Position numbers and translations under genes: made by a program
The notes under the pieces: model-generated
What the model was told of the DNA's origin: nothing
Databases searched by the model: none
The model's input: only the letters and a program-made list of their open reading frames with translations
Part shown: piece by piece, positions 55,054 through 62,696 of the stretch
Position numbering within the stretch: the first letter of the stretch is position 1
How the letters are laid out: each line of letters begins with the position of its first letter
NCBI GenBank assembly: GCA_934153655.1
Contig: CAKPFH010000001.1
Span: 1-62,696 of the forward strand
Length of the DNA stretch: 62,696 nt
Direction of reading: 5' to 3'
DNA from: an uncultured Bacilli bacterium
GTDB taxonomy: Bacteria; Bacillota_I; Bacilli_A; RF39; UBA660

Positions 55054-56247
55054 ATGAAAAAGAAAGTATTTTTAATATCATTTATTATGGTTATTTTACT
55101 ATCTACTTTTATCTGTATTTATGTTTTTACTAGAAAAGATAATAAGATTAAATTAGATACAACTATCACATCAAGTATTGTTCTTGATATTAATCCTAGT
55201 TTAAAAATAGAACTTAATAAAGAAAACAAAGTTATAAACTTAATTGGATTAAATGAAGATGGTAAAAAAGTTATTATAGATGATTATAAGGGTAAGGTTT
55301 TGGATGAGGTAATTGAAAGTATTTTAGAAAAATCTCATAGTTTAGAATACTTAAAAAATGATACTACTATTTTAGTAAGTGTCGATGGTACTTATAAGGC
55401 AGATGACTTGAAAACTATTATTAGTGAATATTTAGAAAATAAAAGTATTAAAGGAGAAATAATTATTCCTACTATAACTGAAAGTTCCAAAGAAATTGCT
55501 ACTAAGTATAACATAACTGAAAGTAAGGCTTCGTATCTTGAAGAAATAATTAAAGATACATCTCTTAAAATAGAAGATGTAAAAGATATGAGTGTTCAAG
55601 ATGCAAAAGAAAAAGTTCAAGAAGAAATTAAAAAACAAGAAGAAAAAAAACAAGAAGAAAAGAAACAACAAGAACAAAACAAGAATAATACTACTAATAA
55701 CAACAATAATAATAATTCTAGTTCTAGTAGTCTTACTCCCCCAGCCTCTTCTAGAGATACAAGTGGGGCTTGGTGTACATTTAATAAAAATAAACCATAT
55801 AATTATGTTTATGATTATAAAGAATTAATAGGAGAAGCAAAGGTCAGAGAAATTGCTACTAATCATTTAGCAGGTATTTATTTTAAAACAAGCAGCCTTG
55901 CTATTTATGACGATATAAAAGGATCTTACTGTAAAACTTATAAATTTACCGGTTTAAATGATGACTTTAAATATTATTTAACAATTGATTCTGTAACTGG
56001 CAGTATTTTAGAAGAAAGTAAAGAAGAAATGGAAAAACCAAGTATAAGTAAGGATAAAGCCAAAGAAATTGGTTTAACTTATTTTAAACTTCAAGAAAGT
56101 GAATGTGAACTTGTTCAAGCTGATTTAAGTAGCACTTTTACAGTTTTAAAATATACTTTTATAGCAAGATGTAATGGTACTTATTATACAGCTGATATAG
56201 ATGGTAAAACAGGTAGTTTATCAGGTGATAGAACCTGGAAAAATTAA
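55054..56247 (+). CDS. RsgI-like membrane protein with PepSY-like repeats
   Basis: 397 residues, AGAGAGGAG site. Membrane helix about 4-26, then the RsgI/DUF-type domain: SSIVLDINPSLKIELNKENK, VINLIGLNEDGKKVI, and TTILVSVDGTY. A Lys/Glu/Gln coiled stretch and an Asn/Ser linker (about 190-235) lead to two PepSY-like units (YYLTIDSVTGSILE; YYTADIDGKTGSL). RsgI proteins are anti-sigma factors that sense outside signals, but the cytoplasmic anti-sigma part is missing here and no sigma gene is adjacent. Co-transcribed with the lipoprotein gene after it. Confidence 0.7.
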   Translation: MKKKVFLISFIMVILLSTFICIYVFTRKDNKIKLDTTITSSIVLDINPSLKIELNKENKVINLIGLNEDGKKVIIDDYKGKVLDEVIESILEKSHSLEYLKNDTTILVSVDGTYKADDLKTIISEYLENKSIKGEIIIPTITESSKEIATKYNITESKASYLEEIIKDTSLKIEDVKDMSVQDAKEKVQEEIKKQEEKKQEEKKQQEQNKNNTTNNNNNNNSSSSSLTPPASSRDTSGAWCTFNKNKPYNYVYDYKELIGEAKVREIATNHLAGIYFKTSSLAIYDDIKGSYCKTYKFTGLNDDFKYYLTIDSVTGSILEESKEEMEKPSISKDKAKEIGLTYFKLQESECELVQADLSSTFTVLKYTFIARCNGTYYTADIDGKTGSLSGDRTWKN

Positions 56248-56255
56248 GGAGAAAT

Positions 56256-56795
56256 ATGAAAAAATATAAAAAAATTATTATCTTAAGTTCTTTATTATTA
56301 ACCATTGGTTGCACAAAAGAAACCTTAAATGATAAATCAAATAATATAAATTATACTAATAAATATGAATGTGTTAGAAGTGAAAATATAAAAAAATATT
56401 TAGTTGATAAAAGAAATGGAAAAAATAACTTTACTTCAATTGAAGAAGAAAATACTTTAAGAGAAACAAGTCCAATTGCTATTGAAGAAAGGTTTTATAA
56501 AACTTATAATTTTAATGAAGATGGTTCTAAATTATTAAATCAAATTGAAAGAGATACTTTTACTTATTTACTTGACTATGATATGGATAAAGAACTTGAT
56601 TTTTATAAAACTAAATGTGATGGAGTTGAAGAATATGGTTATATAAATTGCAAAATTAGTTTAAAAGATAATGTTATAACTATAACTAAAGAACTAGATT
56701 TAACAAGTGATAAAGTATCAGATGAACTTAAGAATAAAACTCTTGCTATTATTAAAAATGATTACTTTGAAGATGAAGTATACAAATGTAATTAA
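56256..56795 (+). CDS. Lipoprotein, 179 aa
   Basis: Signal peptide with lipobox LLTIGC (Cys19), then about 160 residues of charged alpha/beta sequence with three further Cys (YECVRS, TKCDGV, YINCKI) and a last Cys near the end. Resembles small DUF1307-like lipoproteins in size and Cys pattern, but I cannot assign a family. Eight bases after the RsgI-like gene. Confidence 0.65.
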   Translation: MKKYKKIIILSSLLLTIGCTKETLNDKSNNINYTNKYECVRSENIKKYLVDKRNGKNNFTSIEEENTLRETSPIAIEERFYKTYNFNEDGSKLLNQIERDTFTYLLDYDMDKELDFYKTKCDGVEEYGYINCKISLKDNVITITKELDLTSDKVSDELKNKTLAIIKNDYFEDEVYKCN

Positions 56796-56813
56796 GAGCC
56801 TAGCTCTTTTTTT
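56794..56813 (+). terminator. Terminator of the lipoprotein gene
   Basis: AGAGC-CTA-GCTCT followed by TTTTTT; it overlaps the stop of the convergent gene. Confidence 0.8.
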
Positions 56814-57081
56814 ATTTATCTAAATTATCTATTCCTTCTAATATAGCTTTAATAAGTTTATTTAACATCTTAATAATATCATCTTTAGTCATATCATTAT
56901 TAATTTCTCTTTCTTCTAGAACTTGTCTATAAAAAGCATTTGTTGAGATTACTTGAGCTGTTAACATTAACCAATTACCAAGAGCATTTTGTTCATTAGC
57001 AGTCATATCATCAATTAATAAATAACCAACTATGACTGCACTAAAAGAAAATAATTTAGGATCAATATTAGGTAATTTCAT
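56812..57081 (-). CDS. Conserved small protein, 89 aa
   Basis: The sequence PNIDPKLFSFSAVIVGYLLIDDMTANEQNALGNW gives one hydrophobic segment, followed by a helical second half. The LIDDMTANEQNALGNWLML part is characteristic of a small protein conserved among uncultured Bacilli; function unknown. No clear ribosome site. Positioned after rsmI. Confidence 0.6.
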   Translation of the reverse strand: MKLPNIDPKLFSFSAVIVGYLLIDDMTANEQNALGNWLMLTAQVISTNAFYRQVLEEREINNDMTKDDIIKMLNKLIKAILEGIDNLDK

Positions 57082-57129
57082 ATTAAATTATATGAACTTT
57101 TTAAATATTTAAGAAAAGAATTCAAAATA

Positions 57130-57996
57130 TTAGTTTGAATTCTTATTTAAAATATTTTTAATATTAATAGAAGCATTATAAAACTCATTTTTAGAATATT
57201 TTCCTTTATAACTACTTGCTAAATCATTAATAGCATCTTTCATAGTACAATTAGTTTTTATTATTTTATCTATTAATAAACTTTCTAAACTAGGTTCATC
57301 TTCATTTAATATTTCTTTTGCATTTTTCTTAATAACTATAACATATTCACCAAGTTCATGATTAGAATTATTTTCTAATTTAGTAATAACATCTTTTGCT
57401 AAACCATAATATTTCTTTTCAAATTTCTTAGTTAATTCATTTAAAACAACAACATAAGGATTATTCATAGCAACTAAGATATTATTTAAAGTATTAATAA
57501 TTCTTTTAGGAGACTCATATAAAACAATTATTTCTACATCATTTTTATCTATTTCTTTTAGTTTTTCTATTTGTTTAGTATTTTTTCTATCTAAAAAACC
57601 ATAGAAAGCAAAATTATCAATAGATAATCCAGTTAAAGTTAAAGAAGTAATAACAGCAGATGGACCAGGAATTGAATAAACTTCTATATCATTTTTTAGA
57701 GCTTCCTGAACTAATATACTACCAGGATCTGATATACAAGGTGTACCAGCATCAGTTATAATTGCTATATTCATACCATTTTTAAGTAAATCAATTACTT
57801 CTTTGCTTCTTGTTGTTTCATTAAACTTATGATAAGACATTAACTTAGTTTTAATATCTACAGCTTTTAATAAATGAGAAGAATTCCTAGTATCTTCACA
57901 TAAAATAATATCAACATTATTAAGTATTTCTATACTTCTTCTTGTAATATCTAATAAATTACCAATTGGAGTTGCAACAACATATAATATTCCCAT
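57130..57996 (-). CDS. rsmI: 16S rRNA (cytidine(1402)-2'-O)-methyltransferase
   Basis: 288 residues. Family motifs: LYVVATPIGNLLDITRR, ILCEDTRNSSHLL, SYHKFNE, ITDAGTPCISDPGSILVQ (SAM-binding), PGPSAVITSLTLTGL and YESPKRI. Modifies C1402 in the ribosomal decoding centre. Two bases after the phosphodiesterase gene stop. Confidence 0.95.
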   Translation of the reverse strand: MGILYVVATPIGNLLDITRRSIEILNNVDIILCEDTRNSSHLLKAVDIKTKLMSYHKFNETTRSKEVIDLLKNGMNIAIITDAGTPCISDPGSILVQEALKNDIEVYSIPGPSAVITSLTLTGLSIDNFAFYGFLDRKNTKQIEKLKEIDKNDVEIIVLYESPKRIINTLNNILVAMNNPYVVVLNELTKKFEKKYYGLAKDVITKLENNSNHELGEYVIVIKKNAKEILNEDEPSLESLLIDKIIKTNCTMKDAINDLASSYKGKYSKNEFYNASINIKNILNKNSN

Positions 57997-57998
57997 AC

Positions 57999-58931
57999 TT
58001 ACCTCTTTTCTAATACTTTAATATTTTCTAAACCACATATATAATCCGGATTATCAGTTATTATATAAATATTATCATGATAATTTTTACTATTTATTAA
58101 ATCTAAATACTTTTCTTTAGAATTAATCGTATAAACAAAATATAACTTATTTTCTTTTAATTTAATTTCATCAAATAAACTATATTTAATAGTAAAACCA
58201 TCTATATCTATATTCATTTTATCTAAATCTGTAGAAGAATTTATTATATATAAATATTTATAATCAGGGTATCTATATTTCATTTCTATTAAAAAATCAT
58301 AACAATCTGTTTGTAAATAAATTCTATCTTTATAATTACTTAATATTTTATCTAGTTCTTCCATGAAAGTTAAATCAACTTTATTAGTTTTAATATCTAT
58401 TATTAATTTTTTATCAGTTTTTTTCATATAAAAAGTAATTAAATTTTTTAATTTTATTAAGTAATTAACATCTTTATTTTTATTTAAATATCTTTCATAA
58501 AGAAATAATAAATCATTACTAGTTAAATCACTTAAATTATAGAGATTAAAATCATTTATAACTAAATCTTCTTCTATATCTGTTAAATCTATAGAAGCAA
58601 TTGATACTTTTAAATCATCTATATTAGTAGATGTATCATGATGTAAAACTAAGGTATTATCACTTGTTAATCTAACATCTATTTCTATTAAATTTACACA
58701 TGGCATTTCGATAGCTTTATTAATTGCTATATAAGAGTTATCTGGATACATTCCTGAAAAACCTCGATGAGCTACTAAATTAGTAGCATGACAAGTAATA
58801 TTTTCATGATTAGAAATAACTTTTAAAGCTGTTTCTTTATTTTTAACTAGTTTTATTCCCTTATTTATAATTAAGAAAGCTAGAGTACAAATAGTTATAT
58901 TTTTAATTCTTTTTCTTGTTTTATCTTTCAT
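57999..58931 (-). CDS. Membrane-anchored glycerophosphodiester phosphodiesterase
   Basis: 310 residues with a helix at about 12-26 and the catalytic TIM-barrel motifs LVAHRGFSGMYPDNS (HRG...PENT-like, here PDNS) and LIEIDVRLTSDNTLVLHHD (ExD...HD). The rest is shorter and more divergent than UgpQ (KLIIDIKTNK, IYLQTDCYDFL). It would act on lipid head groups outside the membrane. Co-transcribed with rsmI. Confidence 0.85.
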   Translation of the reverse strand: MKDKTRKRIKNITICTLAFLIINKGIKLVKNKETALKVISNHENITCHATNLVAHRGFSGMYPDNSYIAINKAIEMPCVNLIEIDVRLTSDNTLVLHHDTSTNIDDLKVSIASIDLTDIEEDLVINDFNLYNLSDLTSNDLLFLYERYLNKNKDVNYLIKLKNLITFYMKKTDKKLIIDIKTNKVDLTFMEELDKILSNYKDRIYLQTDCYDFLIEMKYRYPDYKYLYIINSSTDLDKMNIDIDGFTIKYSLFDEIKLKENKLYFVYTINSKEKYLDLINSKNYHDNIYIITDNPDYICGLENIKVLEKR

Positions 58932-59006
58932 GGTGACCTCTAACTTTATTTTACTATTTTTTTACTTTAAAGTCTAGAAAAAAGTTACTAACTAATAGTT
59001 AATAAC

Positions 59007-62000
59007 TTATACTCTTTTAACATCTAAGTAAACATCTATTCCATTTAAATTAGTAATATCATCTGTTGTTTTTTCAAAGATAAGAGAATCACTTAAAGTT
59101 TCTTTTTTAATAAAATCTATATATCTATCTAATTTTTCTAGTAAGTTAATATCAGCATAATAGTAAATATAAATTCTATCTGTTATATTAAAGTCTTTTA
59201 CCTTTCTTAAGTTTTGAACTTTACTAATTAGTTCTCTGGCTATTCCTTCATTTATTAAATCATCTGTTAAAGTTGTATTTAAGATGATAAATGAATTATT
59301 AATAACACCTGAGTTGTATCCTTCTTTTGAGTTTACCCTTATATCTAACATTTCTTTATTAAGATCGTAGTTAGTATTATTTAAAGTAATAGTAATTACT
59401 TCATCATTTTCAAGACGTTTAATTGTTTCTTTATCAAGTTTTTGTAAATATTCTGTTAATGATTTAATATTAGAACCAAATAATTTACCACATACTTTAA
59501 AGTTAGGTTTAATTTCAAAGTTAATATAAGAATCTATTTCATTTGTAAATACTACTTTTTTAACATTTAATTCTTCTTCAATTAAAGTTGTTAAATCACC
59601 TATTAATTTTTCTTGTTTTTTATCAAGTATTACTTCACTTAGTGGTTCACGAACCTTTATTTTAACATCTTCTCTTATCTTTCTTCCAAGAGAAATTAAA
59701 TCACGAACGGTATCCATTTTTTCTTCTAATTTAAGATCAATTAAACCATCATCATATTTTGGAAAATCAGCAAGATGAACACTTTCTTCATCAGTTAACT
59801 TAGTATATAAGTTTTCTGATACAAATGGAACAATTGGAGCTATCATTTTAGATAGACCTACTAAGACATTGTAAGTTGTTTTATAAACTGCCTTTTTACT
59901 ATTATCTAATTTGCTTGCCCAGAAACGATTTCTATTTCTTCTTATATACCAGTTAGATAAATCATCTGAAACAAAGACTACAAGAGCACGTACTACTTTA
60001 TTTAAATCATATTCTTCATAGGAATTAGTTACGTATTTAAGTAATTTATTATATTTAGATAATAACCATTTATCTATTTCTTCTAAATCTTCGTATTTAA
60101 CTTCAAATTCACGGGGGTCAACACTATCAATATTAGCATAAGTTTGGAAGAAAGTATAAGTATTTAATAAAGGATTAAAGAATTTAGAATAAACTTCTTT
60201 TAGACCTTCTTCATCAAATTTTAAAGGTGTCCAAACAGGAGATACGTATGGAAGATAAAATCTAACTGTGTCGGCTCCATATTTTTCAATAGTTGAGAAT
60301 GGTTCAACAATATTTCCTTTAGATTTACTCATCTTTTTACCTTCTTTATCAAGAAGTAAGTCGTTTACTAAAACATTTTTATAAGGAGCTACACCTTTTA
60401 AGAAAACAGATATAACAATTAATGAATAGAACCAACCTCTTGTTTGATCAATTCCTTCTGAGATGAAGTCTGCTGGAAATTGCGTTTGCCATAATTTCAT
60501 ATTTTCAAATGGATAATGATACTGAGCAAATGGCATAGAACCAGAGTCAAACCAACAATCAATTACATCTTTTACTCTATTCATAGTTTTACCACATTTT
60601 GGACATTTAATATGAATCTCATCAACATAAGGACGATGTAATTCAATAGTTTCATCAATATCTTCAATTGACTTTTCAACTAATTCTTTTCTTGAACCTA
60701 TCATTTCATCATGACCACATTCACATCTCCATAAAGGAAGAGGTGTTCCCCAATATCTACTTCTTGAAATTGCCCAGTCATTTAAATTTTCTAGCCAATT
60801 ACCAAATCTTTTTTCTCCAACATATTCAGGATACCAATTAACATGTTTATTAGCTTCCACGATTTTATCTTTTAATTTAGTAACTTCTAGATAAAAACTT
60901 GGTTTAGAATAATATAAAAGTGGTGTTCCACATCTCCAACAATGAGGATAATTATGAACCATTTTTTGTTTTTTAAATAATTTATCATTAGCTTTTAAAT
61001 ATTTAATAACTTCTAAATCAGCTTCAAAAACACTCATACCTTTCCATAAACCATCAGTATATTTTCCATCTTCTCCAACTGGGTTAACATATGGTAAATG
61101 ATATTTTTTACCTACTTTTGAGTCATCTTCACCAAAGGCTGGAGCAAGGTGAACAATACCAGTTCCATCTTCCATGGTAACATAATTATCAACTGTTACA
61201 TAAAAAGCCTTACCAGGAATATTTAAACTTGGTATTAATTGTTCATATTCCATATATTCTAAATCTTTACCCTTGTATTCTTCAAGGATTTCATACTCGT
61301 CTCCTAATACTTTACTAGCAAGATTTTTACCTAAGATAAATTTATAACCTTTACTTAAAACTTTAACATAATCTTCATCTGGATTTACACATAAAGCAAC
61401 GTTAGCAATTAAAGTCCATGGAGTTGTTGTCCAAACTAAGAAGTATGCATCTTCATCTTTTTTCTTCATTGGAACAATTACTGTTTGAGCTTCAACTTCT
61501 TTATAGCCTTGAGCAACTTCATGACTTGCAAGACCTGTTCCACAACGAGTACAATAAGGTACTATTTTAACTCCTTCATAGAATAATCCTTCTTCAAAAA
61601 ATTTCTTTAAAATATACCACTCAGTTTCAATATAATTATTATCATAAGTAACATATGGATGTTTAAGATCAACAAATTGTCCCATCTTGGTTGTTAAATC
61701 AGAGAATGCCTTTTCATTTTTCCAAACTATTTCTCTACATTTTTCATTAAATTCTTTAATTCCATATTTTTCAATATCAGTTTTATTTTTAAAACCAAGA
61801 GTCTTTTCAACTTCAACTTCAACAGGTAAACCATGAGTATCCCATCCTACTTTACGAAGAACTTTATAACCTTGCATTGTTTTATATTTACAAAAACTAT
61901 CTTTTAAAAACTTAGCAACCATATGGTGAAGTCCTGGAAAACCATTAGCAGTTGCAGGTCCATCGTAAAAAACAAAATACTTATCATTTTTTTCAATACA

Positions 62001-62087
62001 TCTATCAAGAATATGCATTTTTTCCCATTTTTCACTTATAGACTTTTCAACTTCACTTGTTTTAACTTTTTCTAATTCTTTAAACAT
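59007..62087 (-). CDS. ileS: Isoleucyl-tRNA synthetase, IleRS2-like
   Basis: 1,026 residues, longer than the about 930 of common bacterial IleRS1. Class I motif appears as GFPGLHHMVAKF (GxHH in place of HxGH), followed by KVGWDTHGLPVEVEVEK, features of the IleRS2 type found in some bacteria, archaea and eukaryotes. KMSKS is KEGKKMSKSKGN. The editing domain (TTTPWTLIANVALCV, EDGTGIVHLAPAFGEDD) and anticodon-binding part are present. Ribosome site AGGAGGAAA; regulated by an upstream T-box. IleRS2 enzymes are commonly less sensitive to mupirocin (family knowledge). Confidence 0.95.
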   Translation of the reverse strand: MFKELEKVKTSEVEKSISEKWEKMHILDRCIEKNDKYFVFYDGPATANGFPGLHHMVAKFLKDSFCKYKTMQGYKVLRKVGWDTHGLPVEVEVEKTLGFKNKTDIEKYGIKEFNEKCREIVWKNEKAFSDLTTKMGQFVDLKHPYVTYDNNYIETEWYILKKFFEEGLFYEGVKIVPYCTRCGTGLASHEVAQGYKEVEAQTVIVPMKKKDEDAYFLVWTTTPWTLIANVALCVNPDEDYVKVLSKGYKFILGKNLASKVLGDEYEILEEYKGKDLEYMEYEQLIPSLNIPGKAFYVTVDNYVTMEDGTGIVHLAPAFGEDDSKVGKKYHLPYVNPVGEDGKYTDGLWKGMSVFEADLEVIKYLKANDKLFKKQKMVHNYPHCWRCGTPLLYYSKPSFYLEVTKLKDKIVEANKHVNWYPEYVGEKRFGNWLENLNDWAISRSRYWGTPLPLWRCECGHDEMIGSRKELVEKSIEDIDETIELHRPYVDEIHIKCPKCGKTMNRVKDVIDCWFDSGSMPFAQYHYPFENMKLWQTQFPADFISEGIDQTRGWFYSLIVISVFLKGVAPYKNVLVNDLLLDKEGKKMSKSKGNIVEPFSTIEKYGADTVRFYLPYVSPVWTPLKFDEEGLKEVYSKFFNPLLNTYTFFQTYANIDSVDPREFEVKYEDLEEIDKWLLSKYNKLLKYVTNSYEEYDLNKVVRALVVFVSDDLSNWYIRRNRNRFWASKLDNSKKAVYKTTYNVLVGLSKMIAPIVPFVSENLYTKLTDEESVHLADFPKYDDGLIDLKLEEKMDTVRDLISLGRKIREDVKIKVREPLSEVILDKKQEKLIGDLTTLIEEELNVKKVVFTNEIDSYINFEIKPNFKVCGKLFGSNIKSLTEYLQKLDKETIKRLENDEVITITLNNTNYDLNKEMLDIRVNSKEGYNSGVINNSFIILNTTLTDDLINEGIARELISKVQNLRKVKDFNITDRIYIYYYADINLLEKLDRYIDFIKKETLSDSLIFEKTTDDITNLNGIDVYLDVKRV

Positions 62088-62099
62088 ATTTTCCTCCTA

Positions 62100-62330
62100 A
62101 CATATATAAAAAAAGGCACTACCAAAGGACGAAAAAACCGTGGTACCACCTTAATTATTAACTTAAAACTATAACGCATTACCGTTTCATATGAACACAT
62201 CAAAAGTGATTTGAATATTACTTATTTATCTATTTTCACCAATCATAGACTCTCTAAAAAACTTATAATACTCCGTCTTTCTCATCTGTTTATGTATTAA
62301 ATAATACCAAACTTTATTAAGAAAATCAAG
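62100..62330 (-). promoter_or_regulatory. T-box riboswitch of ileS
   Basis: The minus strand carries the T-box sequence AAGGTGGTACCACGG followed by TTTTTTCGTCC and, as the terminator, a pairing into GGTAGTGCC-TTTTTTT (62108-62120). Stem I lies at about 62200-62300 (GACGGAGTATTATAAG; GAGAGTCTATGATTGGTG). An ATC at 62208-62210 (minus strand) near the 3' side of stem I could be the Ile specifier. Uncharged tRNA-Ile would open the antiterminator. Confidence 0.85.
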
Positions 62331-62344
62331 AGATTTAAGTTTTT

Positions 62345-62696
62345 TTATGATAATTTATATGGATTTTCCATAGTTCCATCGCCACTTTTTATTGAAACAT
62401 TAGAATTTAAATTGATAACTGTGCGCACGCCATAAGTGTAGCTGACAGTGCCCCAATCGCGCAACTCACCAGTCGAGTACACGACCCAAACGCTAGCATA
62501 GGCGTTGTGCTGGGTGAAGTTAGAAGGCGTCATAGTAAACCAAAAATTATTTGTTCTTAAATAATAATCTTCATTTTTATAATTATCCCTTCCCCCAGCA
62601 AGAGAAACTTCATCAGCCATTATTAAAGCAATTGGATATGTTAATTTTCCATTACCAATATTTGTTGAAACACTAAATTTATCTGTTTTTTCACAA
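62345..62696 (-). CDS. C-terminal part of a variable surface protein (DUF6273-like), partial
   Basis: The frame is open to the window edge, so the start lies outside. Visible sequence begins CEKTDKFSVSTNIGN, then LTYPIALIMADEVSLAGG, NNFWFTMTPSNF and ends GVRTVINLNSNVSIKSGDG...NPYKLS, the same ending type as the 660-aa protein at 1208-3190 (ARPSINLKS...GGxGT). Between them lies a strongly GC-rich block. The gene is next to ileS but on the other side of the T-box, and no terminator is evident after its stop. Confidence 0.75.
   Translation of the reverse strand, partial: CEKTDKFSVSTNIGNGKLTYPIALIMADEVSLAGGRDNYKNEDYYLRTNNFWFTMTPSNFTQHNAYASVWVVYSTGELRDWGTVSYTYGVRTVINLNSNVSIKSGDGTMENPYKLS
62411..62541 (-). 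other. Candidate DGR variable repeat 3
   Basis: G+C is about 54% over 62411-62520, roughly twice the surroundings. Coding codons include AAC TTC ACC CAG CAC AAC GCC and GTC GTG TAC TCG, then GAG TTG CGC GAT TGG GGC and GTC AGC TAC ACT, all rare in this genome. It begins after TTT TGG TTT ACT ATG and ends at GGC GTG CGC ACA GTT ATC AAT, the position equal to that of repeats 1 and 2. Confidence 0.55.

Noticed and set aside
55432..55677. Minus-strand 81-codon Phe-rich frame within the RsgI-like gene
   Set aside because: It is the antisense of the Lys/Glu/Gln coil; no ribosome site.

Overview
The window comes from a very AT-rich, Gram-positive (Bacilli-side, Mollicutes/RF39/Erysipelotrichia-like) genome that uses the standard bacterial code (TGG for Trp, TGA as a stop). 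A T-box leader, 6S RNA, tmRNA, single-membrane surface proteins with N-terminal anchors, prepilins and spore-coat genes (CotE, SpoVID-like, YsxE/CotS-like) fit an uncultured gut Firmicute of spore-forming ancestry. Species is inference; no rRNA is present.

Layout. 1-3.5 kb: an Rpn-like nuclease gene and an anchored surface protein with two GC-rich C-terminal blocks that look like variable repeats of a diversity-generating retroelement (DGR). 3.5-17.2 kb (minus strand): spore-coat pair, nadD, yceD-rpmF, a 1,678-residue prepilin-headed adhesin, a small prepilin, queH, yebC, eno, murD. 17.3-22.6 kb: rdgB, tRNA-Ile2/Met and tRNA-Leu, two small unknown genes next to duplicated terminators, cotE, recA, yigZ, a ZIP transporter. 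22.6-43.6 kb (minus strand): the striking part, an F-type-like ATPase cluster (c, b-like, alpha, gamma, beta, epsilon) between genes for membrane-anchored proteins, two of them giant (1,722 and 2,818 aa). 43.7-50.2 kb: DUF2752, DUF4234, a sigma factor, 6S RNA, nfo, an ISL3-family element, a prepilin, tmRNA and a Panacea-type toxin-antitoxin pair. 50.3-56.8 kb (plus strand): a predicted membrane protein, an ABC-F protein behind a leader-peptide attenuator, a PHP phosphoesterase, a membrane flavodoxin, an RsgI-like protein and a lipoprotein. 56.8-62.7 kb (minus strand): rsmI, a phosphodiesterase, ileS with a T-box, and the C-terminus of another GC-rich variable surface protein.

Main candidate for an undescribed system: the 31.2-43.6 kb operon. 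Its alpha and beta subunits keep the ATPase motifs, but the c subunit has Thr where the ion-binding Asp/Glu should be and no acidic residue in its second helix. No delta or recognisable a subunit is present, alpha lacks its delta-binding N-terminus, and epsilon is reduced to its beta-sandwich. Co-transcribed genes encode anchored ectodomain proteins that seem to share an N-terminal module. I infer a rotary ATPase that does not move ions and instead works on a surface assembly, comparable to but distinct from the F1-like X0 ATPases of mycoplasmas.
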